Assembly: GCF_000427785.1 (NCBI RefSeq)
Contig: NZ_ATYR01000006.1
Coordinates: 172,277-236,276 of the forward strand
Reading direction: 5' to 3'
DNA length: 64,000 bases
From: Massilia alkalitolerans DSM 17462
Lineage (GTDB): Bacteria; Pseudomonadota; Gammaproteobacteria; Burkholderiales; Burkholderiaceae_D
Below, one piece after another: positions 39,640-49,334 of the stretch; positions within the stretch are counted from its first letter, which is position 1, and each line of letters begins with the position of its first letter. A program made the position numbers and the translations under genes. The notes below the pieces were generated by a model, which worked only from the letters and a program-made list of their open reading frames with translations, ran no database searches and was not told the DNA's origin.

Positions 39640-39640
39640 A

Positions 39641-39668
39641 AGTATAACAGCGACTCGATAAATGTAAA
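39641..39668 (-). promoter_or_regulatory. Sigma-70 promoter of gntR-ABC operon
   Basis: On the minus strand TTTACA (39668-39663), a 16-base spacer and TATACT (39646-39641) match the consensus at 5/6 and 5/6 positions. It is the best sigma-70 match noticed in the window. The leader is about 85 bases long to ATG 39547. Confidence 0.65.
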
Positions 39669-39750
39669 CATGCATATCGAACAAAAACGCGGGCGCGGCT
39701 TTTTAGTCCACTTTGGTAGGATGGGGGATGGATGAAGGAAGGAGGAAAGA

Positions 39751-40143
39751 ATGCTGACGTGCCCGAACTGTGGCGTCTCGCCGCTGACGCATGCGATCAG
39801 GGAAATGCACTACACCTACAAGGGGCAGAGCACGAGGATTCCGGACGTCGTCGTCGAGCATTGCGCCGGCTGCAAGGAAGTGATGTTCGCGCAGGGCGAG
39901 CACGACCATTATGGAGAACTGGTCGCGGCCTTCCGCAAGGGGGTGGATGCGCAGGAGCTCAAGACGATCCGGGCGATGCGCAAGGGGCTGGGACTGACCC
40001 TGCAGAAGGCGGACGAATTGTTCGGCGACGAGGCGGGGGATTTTGCACGTTTCGAGTCGGGCGAGGCGCATGCGCCGGTGGCGCTGGTAAAGCTATTGCG
40101 GCTGCTGGGCAAGCACCCTGAGCTGTTAGATGAAGTTCGTTAA
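39751..40143 (+). CDS. MqsA-like zinc-finger/HTH regulator (orphan antitoxin-type)
   Basis: A 130-aa protein with two CxxC motifs at the N-terminus (LTCPNCG, HCAGCKEV) that bind zinc as in MqsA, and a C-terminal helix-turn-helix (LKTIRAMRKGLGLTLQKADELFGDEAGDFARFE in segments). MqsA is the antitoxin of MqsR and represses its own operon. No MqsR-type toxin gene lies upstream (39548-39750 holds no ORF) or downstream, so here it acts as a free-standing regulator or a remnant. AAGGAGGAAAGA precedes the ATG. It overlaps lpxH tail-to-tail by 18 bases. Confidence 0.82.
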   Translation: MLTCPNCGVSPLTHAIREMHYTYKGQSTRIPDVVVEHCAGCKEVMFAQGEHDHYGELVAAFRKGVDAQELKTIRAMRKGLGLTLQKADELFGDEAGDFARFESGEAHAPVALVKLLRLLGKHPELLDEVR

Positions 40144-40881
40144 ATCGTGGCGCGTCAGCGTGCCGTCCTGTGCCAGCTCGATCCAGCCGCCACGCTTTGG
40201 CTCGGCATCCAGCTCCCAGTCCGGCAGCACGTAGCGCAGCCTGCCGCCGGTCTCATGCACGGCCGGCCGGTGCGTGTGGCCATGGATGATGACCGGGGCC
40301 TCGGCTGCATCGAACAGCGCCTCCACGCTCGAGGACGCCACATCCATGATCTCGTAGGATTTGCCGGCCTGCGCCTCGCGGCTGCCTTCGCGCAGCCCGG
40401 CGATGATCGCCTTGCGCTGGGCCAGGGGCATGCCGAGGAACTGCTGCTGCCATTCGCGGTCGCGGACCTGGGCGCGGAAGGCCATGTACTTGAGGTCGGC
40501 GGTGCACTGCGCGTCGCCATGTACCAGTGCGATACGTTTTCCGAAGGCAGCGATCACGTGCGGCTCTTCCAGCAGGCTGAGCCCGGCCGCTTCGGCAAAG
40601 CCCGGCCCGACGAGGAAATCGCGGTTGCCGGCAAGCCAGTACACGGCGGTGCCGCCATCGCTCACGGCGCGGATGGCCTGGACGACGTGCTGGTGGAAAG
40701 GCTCGGCAAGATCGTCGTCGCCGGCCCAGTATTCGAAGATATCGCCGAGCAGGTAGAGCCGCTCGGCGTGGGTCGCACGCTCGGCCAGGAAGCGGAAGAA
40801 GGCGTCGGCCGTGCGTGGATGCGAGGCCTGCAGGTGCAGGTCCGAGATAAACAGCGCGAACGTGCGCGCAAGGGTGGTCAT
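40126..40881 (-). CDS. lpxH: UDP-2,3-diacylglucosamine diphosphatase LpxH
   Basis: A 251-aa calcineurin-like phosphoesterase. Metal and phosphate motifs in order: FISDLHL, LLGDIFEYW, LAGNRDFLVG, ALVHGDAQC, and IIHGHTHRPAVH. The length matches the family. It removes UMP from UDP-2,3-diacylglucosamine to give lipid X, the fourth step of lipid A synthesis at the inner membrane. ppiB lies 40 bases upstream on the same strand, an arrangement common in Burkholderiales, so the ppiA-ppiB-lpxH genes may be co-expressed. Confidence 0.95.
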   Translation of the reverse strand: MTTLARTFALFISDLHLQASHPRTADAFFRFLAERATHAERLYLLGDIFEYWAGDDDLAEPFHQHVVQAIRAVSDGGTAVYWLAGNRDFLVGPGFAEAAGLSLLEEPHVIAAFGKRIALVHGDAQCTADLKYMAFRAQVRDREWQQQFLGMPLAQRKAIIAGLREGSREAQAGKSYEIMDVASSSVEALFDAAEAPVIIHGHTHRPAVHETGGRLRYVLPDWELDAEPKRGGWIELAQDGTLTRHDLTNFI

Positions 40882-40921
40882 TGGATCGTTGGGACTTGCC
40901 GCCCTGCGCGCACTGCGTTCA

Positions 40922-41413
40922 TCAGATGACTTCGACCTTCTCGATGACGACCGGGTCGACCGGCACGTCCGAGTGCATGCCGCTGCGGGTGGTCTTCACG
41001 CCGTTGATCTGGTCGACGATGTCCTGGCCTTCGGTGACCTTGCCGAACACGGCGTAGCCCCAGCCGTCCTGGCCCGGATAGTTCAGGAAGGCATTGTCCT
41101 TGGTGTTGATGAAGAACTGGGCCGATGCCGAGTGCGGCGCCGAGGTGCGGGCCATGGCGATGGTGTACTTGTCGTTCTTCAGGCCGTTCTTGGCTTCGTT
41201 CTCGACGGTCGCATCGGTGGCTTTCTGCTTCATGCCCGGTTCGAAGCCGCCGCCCTGGATCATGAAGTCCTTGATCACGCGGTGGAAGATGGTGTTGCTG
41301 AAATGACCCTTGTTGACGTAGTCGATAAAGTTGGCAACGGTCTTCGGGGCCTTGTCGGCGTCCAGTTCGACGGTGATGTTGCCCATATTGGTGGTCATGC
41401 GAACGCTGGTCAT
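40922..41413 (-). CDS. ppiB: Cytoplasmic peptidyl-prolyl cis-trans isomerase (cyclophilin B type)
   Basis: A 163-aa cyclophilin without signal peptide: MTTNMGNITVELDADKAPKTVANFIDYV, then the active-site segment FHRVIKDFMIQGGG with the catalytic Arg, SASAQFFINTKDN and VFGKVTEGQDIVDQI. It catalyses proline isomerisation in the cytoplasm. A related exported cyclophilin gene is 47 bases upstream. Confidence 0.94.
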   Translation of the reverse strand: MTSVRMTTNMGNITVELDADKAPKTVANFIDYVNKGHFSNTIFHRVIKDFMIQGGGFEPGMKQKATDATVENEAKNGLKNDKYTIAMARTSAPHSASAQFFINTKDNAFLNYPGQDGWGYAVFGKVTEGQDIVDQINGVKTTRSGMHSDVPVDPVVIEKVEVI

Positions 41414-41460
41414 GTGCTGTCCTGTTGAGTTGGTTATTGTTAATGCGGCAAACGCATCCG

Positions 41461-42120
41461 CTATTTTACAAGCTTGTCGCCCTTGAGCACGCTTACCGAC
41501 TTAATGAAGATCGGCGTCACCGGCACATTCTGCATGCCGCGCACGTCGTCCACCATCACGCCCTTGATCTTGTCCACGACTTCCTGCCCCTTCACGACCT
41601 TGCCGAAGACGGTATAGCCCGAGCCTTTGTAGAACGGATGGTCGATGCCCGAATTGTCGGCAACGTTGATGAAGAACTGCGAGGTGGCCGAATCCGGATG
41701 GTCTTCGCGCGCCATCGAAATGGTGTACGGCTGGTTCGACAGGCCGTTGTTCGATTCGTTCTTGACCGGCTTGTTGGTCTTGCGGCCCTCGAACTTCTCG
41801 TTCATGCCGCCGGCCTGGATCATGAAGCCGTCGATCACCCGGTGGAAGATGGTGCCCTTGTAGAATCCCTGCTTCACGTACTGCATGAAGTTGGCCACTG
41901 TCTTCGGCGCCCGTTCCTCGTCGAGCTGGACCACGATGTCGCCCATCGTGGTCTTGATCGACACCTGCGGACCCTTGACGACCGGCGCCGCGGGCGCGGC
42001 ATCCTGGGGAGCGTCGGTGGTGGTTTCCTGTGGCGCGCCCAGGGCGGCGCCGGAAAGGAGCAGGGCGCCGGCGCCCAGGGCGATGCCCTTGAGCAGCGAA
42101 CGGCGGAAGGCGGTGGTCAT
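41461..42120 (-). CDS. ppiA: Periplasmic peptidyl-prolyl cis-trans isomerase (cyclophilin A type)
   Basis: A 219-aa precursor starting MTTAFRRSLLKGIALGAGALLLSGAALGAP, a signal peptide with a twin-basic n-region and cleavage near residue 30. A linker rich in Ala/Pro leads to the cyclophilin domain (VSIKTTMGDIVVQLDEERAPKTVANF, FHRVIDGFMIQAGG, SQFFINVADNS). The frame is open far upstream, but GAGGAG ten bases ahead and the signal peptide select ATG 42120. The paralogue at 40922 is the cytoplasmic form. It diverges from cysS. Confidence 0.93.
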   Translation of the reverse strand: MTTAFRRSLLKGIALGAGALLLSGAALGAPQETTTDAPQDAAPAAPVVKGPQVSIKTTMGDIVVQLDEERAPKTVANFMQYVKQGFYKGTIFHRVIDGFMIQAGGMNEKFEGRKTNKPVKNESNNGLSNQPYTISMAREDHPDSATSQFFINVADNSGIDHPFYKGSGYTVFGKVVKGQEVVDKIKGVMVDDVRGMQNVPVTPIFIKSVSVLKGDKLVK

Positions 42121-42219
42121 TGTCTGGGCTCTCCTCTGATGGATACCGCGCAATGCGGTGTCAAGTGTTTTCCCGAAAAATAAAGCTGAACCATATGCGG
42201 CCAGCCGGGATTTTAACAA

Positions 42220-42228
42220 TGCTATACT
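42220..42228 (+). promoter_or_regulatory. Extended -10 promoter candidate for cysS
   Basis: TGCTATACT combines the TGn extension with a TATACT -10 hexamer, inside an AT-rich patch (ttttaacaa just upstream). No -35 is recognisable. The start of transcription would be about 120 bases before the cysS ATG, leaving a sizeable leader. Confidence 0.5.
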
Positions 42229-42354
42229 TTGCGCAGAACGTCCCATTCTATCAAAGAAGAACAACACCCGAGGGTACAGACGATCTCGCCGCAATTCCCG
42301 CCGTGCCGGCACAGCTGGTTTTGCCCCGATCCTCTCCCTCACCAGAATACACCC

Positions 42355-43739
<1,385 letters not shown>

Positions 43740-43740
<1 letters not shown>

Positions 43741-44417
43741 TGGCCGCCGACAAGGACACATCCGCGGCCATGGAGCCGCAGGGAGAGCTCGCCGTCCCGA
43801 TCTACTGGGCGGAAGCGAAGGCCGCGCTGATCGCGCGCGACCGCATCATGGCCAAGCTGATCCCCCAGATCGGCGACCTGCACCTGCGTGGCCAGCCCGA
43901 CCCCTTCACCACCCTGGCACGTTCGATCGTGGGCCAGCAGGTGACCCCGAAAGCGGCCGACGCGGCCTGGGCCAAGCTGCTGGCGATCTGCCCGAAGCTC
44001 TCGCCGGCCCAGGTGCTCAAGGCCGGCGCCGTCGAGCTGGCCGGCTGCGGACTGTCCAAGCGCAAGACCGAATACATCCTCGACCTGGCCGACAGTTTCA
44101 AGGCCAAGCGTGTCCATGCCGACCTGTGGTCGCAGATGGACGACGAGGCCGTCATCGCCGAACTGGTCCAGATCCGCGGCATCAGCCGCTGGACAGCGGA
44201 GATGTTTTTGATATTTAATCTGCTCCGTCCAAACGTGCTGCCGCTCGACGATCCCGGCCTGATCCAGGGAATCAGCCAGAATTATTTCTCTGGCGAACCT
44301 GTTTCTCGCAGCGATGCGCGCGAAGTGGCGGCGAACTGGGAGCCCTGGCGTACGGTGGCAACCTGGTATTTATGGCGTAGTCTCGATCCGGTATCCGGTT
44401 CGGGTACGGTAGAATAA
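43740..44417 (+). CDS. DNA-3-methyladenine glycosylase (AlkA-like, HhH-GPD)
   Basis: A 225-aa base-excision enzyme. The conserved core has PFTTLARSIVGQQVTPKAADAAWAKL, the helix-hairpin-helix ELVQIRGISRWTAEMFLIF with the flipped-base pocket, and the catalytic Asp in VLPLDDPGLIQGI. It lacks the N-terminal AlkA domain, so it belongs to the short AlkA/MAG group that removes alkylated purines. It is coupled to cysS through the TAATG overlap, and accA follows after 81 bases. Confidence 0.92.
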
Positions 44418-44498
44418 CGCCCACAACAGGGGCCCACGAGGCCCGGTGCATGCTGCGCGAACGGAAACGCTGCGGCCACGAAATAATCCGGAGGTACA

Positions 44499-45476
44499 AT
44501 GACTAAAACAACTTTCCTCAATTTTGAGCAGCCGATCGCCGAGCTGGATTCCAAGATTGAAGAGCTGCGTTTCGTGCAAGACGATTCCGCCGTCGACATC
44601 TCCGAGGAGATCGACCGCCTGGCCAAGAAGAGCCAGCAGCTCACCAAGGACATCTACGCCAAGCTGACCCCGTGGCAGGTGTCGCAGATCGCCCGCCACC
44701 CGCAACGTCCATACACGATGGACTACGTGAACGCGATCTTCACCGACTTCCACGAACTGCACGGCGATCGTACGTTTGCCGACGACCAGTCGATCATGGG
44801 CGGCCTGGCCCGCTTCAATGGCCAGGCCTGCATGGTCATCGGCCACCAGAAGGGCCGCGACACCAAGGAACGCGCGATGCGCAACTTCGGCATGCCGCGT
44901 CCCGAAGGCTATCGCAAGGCCATGCGCCTGATGAAGCTGGCGGAAAAGTTCGGCCTGCCGATCTTCACGTTTGTTGATACCCCAGGAGCGTTCCCGGGCA
45001 TCGACGCCGAAGAGCGCGGCCAGTCGGAAGCGATCGGCCACAACCTGTACGTCATGGCCGAGCTGAAAGTGCCACTGATCGCCACTATCATCGGCGAGGG
45101 CGGTTCGGGCGGCGCGCTGGCGATCGCCGTCGGCGACGCGGTGCTGATGCTGCAATACTCGACCTATTCGGTGATCTCGCCGGAAGGCTGCGCCTCGATC
45201 CTGTGGAAGACCTCGGAGCGCGCCAGCGACGCCGCCGACGCCCTGGGCCTGACCGCGCACCGCCTGAAGGCCATCGGCCTGATCGACAAGATCGTCAACG
45301 AGCCGCTCGGCGGCGCGCACCGCGATCCGAAGCAGATGGCCCAGCTGCTCAAGCGCGCACTGGCCGATACCCTGCGCCAGTTCCAGGGCATGAAGACCAA
45401 GGACCTGCTCGACGCCCGTCACGCAAAGCTGATGGCTTACGGCAAGTTCAAGGAAACACTGCCGCGCGAAGAGTGA
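44499..45476 (+). CDS. accA: Acetyl-CoA carboxylase carboxyltransferase subunit alpha
   Basis: A 325-aa protein starting [24 protein letters not shown], with the alpha-subunit carboxyltransferase motifs [56 protein letters not shown] and [14 protein letters not shown]. With AccD it transfers CO2 from carboxybiotin to acetyl-CoA for fatty-acid synthesis. GGAGGTACA precedes the ATG. Its stop overlaps the GTG start of tilS, so the two are coupled. Confidence 0.98.
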   Translation: MTKTTFLNFEQPIAELDSKIEELRFVQDDSAVDISEEIDRLAKKSQQLTKDIYAKLTPWQVSQIARHPQRPYTMDYVNAIFTDFHELHGDRTFADDQSIMGGLARFNGQACMVIGHQKGRDTKERAMRNFGMPRPEGYRKAMRLMKLAEKFGLPIFTFVDTPGAFPGIDAEERGQSEAIGHNLYVMAELKVPLIATIIGEGGSGGALAIAVGDAVLMLQYSTYSVISPEGCASILWKTSERASDAADALGLTAHRLKAIGLIDKIVNEPLGGAHRDPKQMAQLLKRALADTLRQFQGMKTKDLLDARHAKLMAYGKFKETLPREE

Positions 45477-46912
45477 GTTCCACCCGTGCCGGGCAAGTCC
45501 CGGTGATCTTCGCGCAGGCCGCAAGCAGCCTGCGCGAAACGTATTCTCCCACCTCCATTGCGCTTGCCTGCAGCGGCGGCCTCGATTCGATGGCCCTGCT
45601 GCGGCTTGCCCACGCCTGGGCTGCCGAGCAGGGCATCGTCCTGCATGCCTTCCACGTCCATCACGGGCTGAGCCCGAATGCCGATGCCTGGCTGGCGCAT
45701 TGCCGCGAGGCCTGCGCGGCGCTCGGCATCGCCTTCGACCACCGCCATGTCGAGGTCGTCAAGGGCAAGGACGGCATCGAGTCGGCCGCACGCAAGCTGC
45801 GCTACCGCGCGCTGGGCGAGATGTGCCTCGCCCACGGCGTGCCGCTCCTGCTCACCGCCCACCACCTCGACGACCAGGCCGAAACGGTCCTGCTCCAGCT
45901 GCTGCGCGGCTCCGGCCCGGCCGGGCTGTCGGGCATGGACGCGGCCAATCGCGCGCCCAACCTGCTGGGCGACCCGGAACTGGTCATGGCGCGTCCGCTG
46001 CTGCCGCTGTCGCGCGCCCAGCTCGAAGACTACGTGCGTGCCGAAGGCCTGAGCTGGGTCGAGGATGAATCGAACAGCGATCCGCGCTATGCCCGCAACG
46101 CCTTGCGCCACGCGGTGATGCCGGCGCTGGCAGCCAGCTTCCCGGGTTACCAGGCGCGGCTGGCGCGCGGGGCGGCGCACGTGCAGTCGGCCCAGCGCAT
46201 CCTGGATGAAGTCGCCGGGCAGGACCTGGCCGCCTGCCTCGACGGCGAGGCGGTTGACTTGTCGTGCGTGCAGAAACTCAGCCGCGATCGAGCCGACAAC
46301 ATGCTGCGCCACCTGTTCCATGCGCGCGGCCTGGCGATGCCCTCGACCGCCTGGCTGGCCGAGATGGTGTCCCAGCTGTTCTCGGCGCGCGAGGATGCGC
46401 AATTGAAAGTGACGCACCCGGGCTGCGATATCCGCCGCCACCGCGGCAAGCTCTACCTCACGCCAAAGCTGCCGGAGCTTGCCGGCATGCGCGACCCCGA
46501 CGATATCGGCGTCCTGGTCAAGGAGGGCCAGCGCTTCCGCTGGAACGGGGAGCCCTCGCTGGACTTTCCTGCCTATGGCGGCGCGCTCCATTTCGACCGG
46601 GTCGCGCTCGACCTGGTCGCGCAAGACGCCGCGCCGGAGGGTTTCGATCCGGCCTGGCTGCGCAGCCAGCTTCTCACCATCGACTTCCGCCAGGGCGGGG
46701 AACGCCTCAAGCCCGCCGCCAACCGTCCGACCCGCGGACTGAAGGCGCATTACCAGGCCCTTGGCGTGCCGGCCTGGGAGCGCGAGCGTGCGCCGCTGGT
46801 GTGGGCGGACCGCGAGCTGCTGTTTGCCGCCGGCATCGGCATGGATTGCCACCACCTGAGCGCAGGGGAGGGCGAGCGCATCGCACTGCGCTGGGTGCCC
46901 CAAGCTGTCTAG
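45473..46912 (+). CDS. tilS: tRNA(Ile)-lysidine synthase TilS
   Basis: A 479-aa enzyme that converts C34 of tRNA-Ile(CAU) to lysidine. The PP-loop ATP-binding motif is [18 protein letters not shown], followed by [13 protein letters not shown] and [21 protein letters not shown]. The C-terminal TilS substrate domain ends REGGERLKP-like ([39 protein letters not shown] in segments). GTG 45473 overlaps the accA stop (GTGA); no better internal ATG precedes the PP-loop. A terminator follows. Confidence 0.95.
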   Translation: MSSTRAGQVPVIFAQAASSLRETYSPTSIALACSGGLDSMALLRLAHAWAAEQGIVLHAFHVHHGLSPNADAWLAHCREACAALGIAFDHRHVEVVKGKDGIESAARKLRYRALGEMCLAHGVPLLLTAHHLDDQAETVLLQLLRGSGPAGLSGMDAANRAPNLLGDPELVMARPLLPLSRAQLEDYVRAEGLSWVEDESNSDPRYARNALRHAVMPALAASFPGYQARLARGAAHVQSAQRILDEVAGQDLAACLDGEAVDLSCVQKLSRDRADNMLRHLFHARGLAMPSTAWLAEMVSQLFSAREDAQLKVTHPGCDIRRHRGKLYLTPKLPELAGMRDPDDIGVLVKEGQRFRWNGEPSLDFPAYGGALHFDRVALDLVAQDAAPEGFDPAWLRSQLLTIDFRQGGERLKPAANRPTRGLKAHYQALGVPAWERERAPLVWADRELLFAAGIGMDCHHLSAGEGERIALRWVPQAV

Positions 46913-46922
46913 ACTTTTTTTT

Positions 46923-46962
46923 CTATACGAAAACGGTATTACTTTATTTTGTTTTCGTATAG
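46923..46962 (+). terminator. Terminator after tilS
   Basis: CTATACGAAAAC (46923-46934) pairs perfectly with GTTTTCGTATAG (46951-46962) around a 16-base AT-rich loop. It is followed by CTTTTTC and preceded by a run of nine T residues, so it can stop transcription in this direction. Confidence 0.8.
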
Positions 46963-46980
46963 CTTTTTCTCCCGACCGTC

Positions 46981-47010
46981 TTGTGATACTGCGCTGCAGC
47001 ATGCTAGAGT
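46981..47010 (+). promoter_or_regulatory. Promoter candidate for lysC
   Basis: TTGTGA (46981-46986), an 18-base spacer and TAGAGT (47005-47010), with a TGC extension before the -10. It lies after the tilS terminator and 46 bases before the lysC start. Confidence 0.45.
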
Positions 47011-47055
47011 AAAGGTCCCCTTTTGATCTTTCAACAAGCTGGAACCCTCCCTGAT

Positions 47056-48303
47056 ATGGCTTTAATTGTCCACAAGTATGGCGGGACGTCGATGGGCTCG
47101 ACGGACCGTATCAAGAATGTCGCGGCCCGCGTGGCGAAGTGGCATGATGCCGGCCACCAGATCGTCGTGGTGCCTTCCGCGATGTCCGGTGAAACCAACC
47201 GCCTGATTGCGCTGGCCAAGGAAATCATGCCGCAACCGGACCCGCGCGAACTGGACATGATTGCCTCGACCGGCGAGCAGGTCTCGGTCGGCCTGCTGGC
47301 GATGGCGCTGCTGGCCATCGGCAAGGACGCGGTCTCGTACACCGGCTGGCAGGCGGGTATCCGCACCGATTCCTCGTTCACCAAGGCGCGCATCCAGTCG
47401 ATCGACGACACCCGCGTGCGCGGTGATCTCGAAGCCGGCAAGATCGTCATCATCACGGGTTTCCAGGGCATGGACGAAGATGGCAACATCTCGACGCTGG
47501 GCCGTGGCGGTTCGGACACCTCGGCCGTGGCGATCGCCGCCGCGCTGAAGGCCGACGAGTGCCTGATCTACACCGACGTGGACGGCGTCTACACGACCGA
47601 TCCGCGCGTGGTGCACGAGGCGCGCCGCCTGAACAAGATCACCTTCGAGGAAATGCTCGAACTGGCCTCGCTGGGCTCGAAAGTGCTGCAGACGCGTTCG
47701 GTCGAATTCGCAGGTAACTACCAGGTCCCGACGCGCGTGCTGTCGTCGCTGACCGATCCCCTGATGCCGCTGGACGAAGAAGCGAAGTCCGGCACCCTGA
47801 TTTCGTTTGAGGAAGAAAGCAATATGGAACAAGCCGTCATCTCCGGTATCGCCTTCAATCGCGATGAAGCCAAGATCACCGTCCTGGGCGTGCCGGACAA
47901 GCCGGGCGTGGCCTTCCACATCCTCGGTCCGATCGCCGAAGCGAACGTCGAAGTCGACATGATCATCCAGAACCAGTCGGTGGACGGCAAGACCGACTTC
48001 ACCTTCACCGTCTCGCGCGGCGACTACGCGAGGGCGATGGGCGTGCTGGAAGAGCAGCGCGAACAGCTCGGCGCGGCCAAGATCCTGGGCGATGCGAAAG
48101 TGTCGAAGGTGTCGGCCGTGGGCGTCGGCATGCGCAGCCACGTCGGCGTGGCCTCGCAGATGTTCCGCACGCTGTCGGAAGAGGGCATCAACATCATGAT
48201 GATCTCGACCTCGGAGATCAAGATCTCGGTGCTGATCGACGAGAAATACATGGAACTGGCCGTGCGCGCCCTGCACAAGGCTTTTAACCTCGAGCAAGCT
48301 TAA
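47056..48303 (+). CDS. lysC: Aspartate kinase LysC
   Basis: A 415-aa enzyme phosphorylating aspartate, the first step to lysine, threonine and methionine. Motifs: VHKYGGTSMGSTDRIKNVA at the N-terminus, ITGFQGMDEDGNISTLGRGGSDTSAVAIAAAL and VDGVYTTDPRVV in the kinase domain. The C-terminal tandem ACT domains (AKITVLGVPDKPGVAFHILGPIAEANVEVDMIIQNQS, MMISTSEIKISVLIDEKYMELAVRALH in segments) mediate feedback control by lysine or threonine. ATG 47056 is chosen because family sequence begins there, although an ORF start exists at 47023. Confidence 0.97.
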   Translation: MALIVHKYGGTSMGSTDRIKNVAARVAKWHDAGHQIVVVPSAMSGETNRLIALAKEIMPQPDPRELDMIASTGEQVSVGLLAMALLAIGKDAVSYTGWQAGIRTDSSFTKARIQSIDDTRVRGDLEAGKIVIITGFQGMDEDGNISTLGRGGSDTSAVAIAAALKADECLIYTDVDGVYTTDPRVVHEARRLNKITFEEMLELASLGSKVLQTRSVEFAGNYQVPTRVLSSLTDPLMPLDEEAKSGTLISFEEESNMEQAVISGIAFNRDEAKITVLGVPDKPGVAFHILGPIAEANVEVDMIIQNQSVDGKTDFTFTVSRGDYARAMGVLEEQREQLGAAKILGDAKVSKVSAVGVGMRSHVGVASQMFRTLSEEGINIMMISTSEIKISVLIDEKYMELAVRALHKAFNLEQA

Positions 48304-48403
48304 CAATTTTCAAAATTTTTGGGCGTGCGTCCTTGACGCAACGTGCACCAGCCCTTAAGATGCGTGCACTCAGCGCTGACTGACACACAAGTCGGAACTG
48401 ATT

Positions 48404-48497
48404 GGAGGCGTGGCCGAGTGGCCGAAGGCACTTCCCTGCTAAGGAAGCATATGGGCTTAAACCTGTATCGTGGGTTCGAATCCCACCGCCTCCGCCA
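48404..48497 (+). tRNA. tRNA-Ser(GCT)
   Basis: A 94-nt gene including encoded CCA. Acceptor GGAGGCG pairs with CGCCTCC, discriminator G; anticodon stem CTTCC/GGAAG encloses CTGCTAA (anticodon GCT, decoding AGC/AGT); a long variable arm (CATATGGGCTTAAACCTGTATCG) marks a class II serine tRNA; T arm TGGGTTCGAATCCCA. Terminator follows at 48511. Confidence 0.97.
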
Positions 48498-48510
48498 AGT
48501 TATAAATAAG

Positions 48511-48537
48511 AAAGCCACCGCAAGGTGGCTTTTTTAT
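48511..48537 (+). terminator. Terminator of tRNA-Ser
   Basis: AAAGCCACC (48511-48519) pairs with GGTGGCTTT (48524-48532) through a GCAA tetraloop and continues into a T run. It lies 14 bases after the tRNA CCA end. Confidence 0.9.
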
Positions 48538-48547
48538 TTGTAACGTC

Positions 48548-48689
48548 GGCGGAGGCGAGGAAAGCGCCTGCGCGCTTTCCGCGTGGGATTCGAAGCGCGT
48601 CCGCCTGCAGGCGGCGCGGCGGCCTGCGGAACGCAGGCGAATCGCCACTTTGCGCCCGCAAGGCGGGCGCCCCGCGAGCGCAGCTCGCG
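48548..48689. repeat. Hairpin-rich block with interrupted inverted copy of tRNA-Ser 3' end
   Basis: GGCGGAGGCG (48548-48557) and GTGGGATTCGAA (48583-48594) are together the exact reverse complement of the tRNA-Ser bases 48475-48496, split by a 25-base insertion that is itself a hairpin: GGAAAGCGC (48559-48567) with GCGCTTTCC (48572-48580). Four more perfect stems follow: CCGCCTGCAGGCGG (48601-48614), GCCTGCG/CGCAGGC (48622-48638), GCGCCCGC/GCGGGCGC (48652-48670) and CGCGAGC/GCTCGCG (48673-48689). No gene is visible in 48540-48731. Confidence 0.7.
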
Positions 48690-48731
48690 TCCTGTTCCCA
48701 CTTTAAAAAGGCTTGCGTACACGCGGACACC

Positions 48732-49334
48732 CTAACAATCGCACGGCACCCCCACCGGCATCCCCAAGGTCTCCACCGTCGCAATCGTCGTCGAAAACGG
48801 CAGCGCAAACGAAAACGGAATCAGCGAGAACAAGGGCACGTAAGGCACGGGGTCGCACTCATCCGCCCCCCCACCCGGCATGCAGATGCGAACCCGTACC
48901 AGCCGAATGCAGCGCGCGCCCTCCATGTCCTGCGCGCAGTTGACGCGGTTCTCCAGCGGACTGGCGGGCAGAGCTGCCCCGAGCGATACGGGAATGTTGG
49001 AGTTCGCGGGAAGCCGCAGGTAGTCGATCCTGACGTGGCGATCCGAGATCGGATCGCCCATCAGCAGAACGCCCGGTGTGGTCCGGAAAATCGCCAGCTC
49101 ACGGACATCCTGCATGGCGCCCTCGTTGCTGAAGTCCGTATTCACCGCCAGCGCCGCGGCCCGGCGCGTTACTTCCTGCAGGGTATTGCAGAGGTACATT
49201 GCACGTGCAAGCTCAACGATGCCGAAAAACAGGATGAAGAAGATCAGCGCCACCACGGCGAATTCAACCGCGGCCCCGCCGAGTTGCCTCACTGGTAACC
49301 GGTAACACATGCGGGTTCTGTTAGTTGTTGTCAT
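48732..49334 (-). CDS. TadE-like minor pilin/assembly protein (distal gene)
   Basis: A 200-aa protein with the TadE signature at its N-terminus: a short positive region, then GGAAVEFAVVALIFFILFFGIVELARAMYL, one transmembrane helix with the conserved Glu after the processing-like GGAAVEF. The rest is periplasmic, with four Cys (NTLQEVTRRAAALAV at the start; RVNCAQDMEGARCIRL; VRICMPGGGADECDP). ATG 49334 overlaps the TadG-like stop by 14 bases; ATG 49310 is an alternative. TadE proteins assist Flp pilus biogenesis. It is the last gene of the minus-strand TadE-TadG-TadE unit. Confidence 0.83.
   Translation of the reverse strand: MTTTNRTRMCYRLPVRQLGGAAVEFAVVALIFFILFFGIVELARAMYLCNTLQEVTRRAAALAVNTDFSNEGAMQDVRELAIFRTTPGVLLMGDPISDRHVRIDYLRLPANSNIPVSLGAALPASPLENRVNCAQDMEGARCIRLVRVRICMPGGGADECDPVPYVPLFSLIPFSFALPFSTTIATVETLGMPVGVPCDC

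Noticed and set aside
48304..48403. Possible terminator after lysC (aattttcaaaattt)
   Set aside because: The stem is only A-T pairs with a one-base loop, too weak to support as a terminator.
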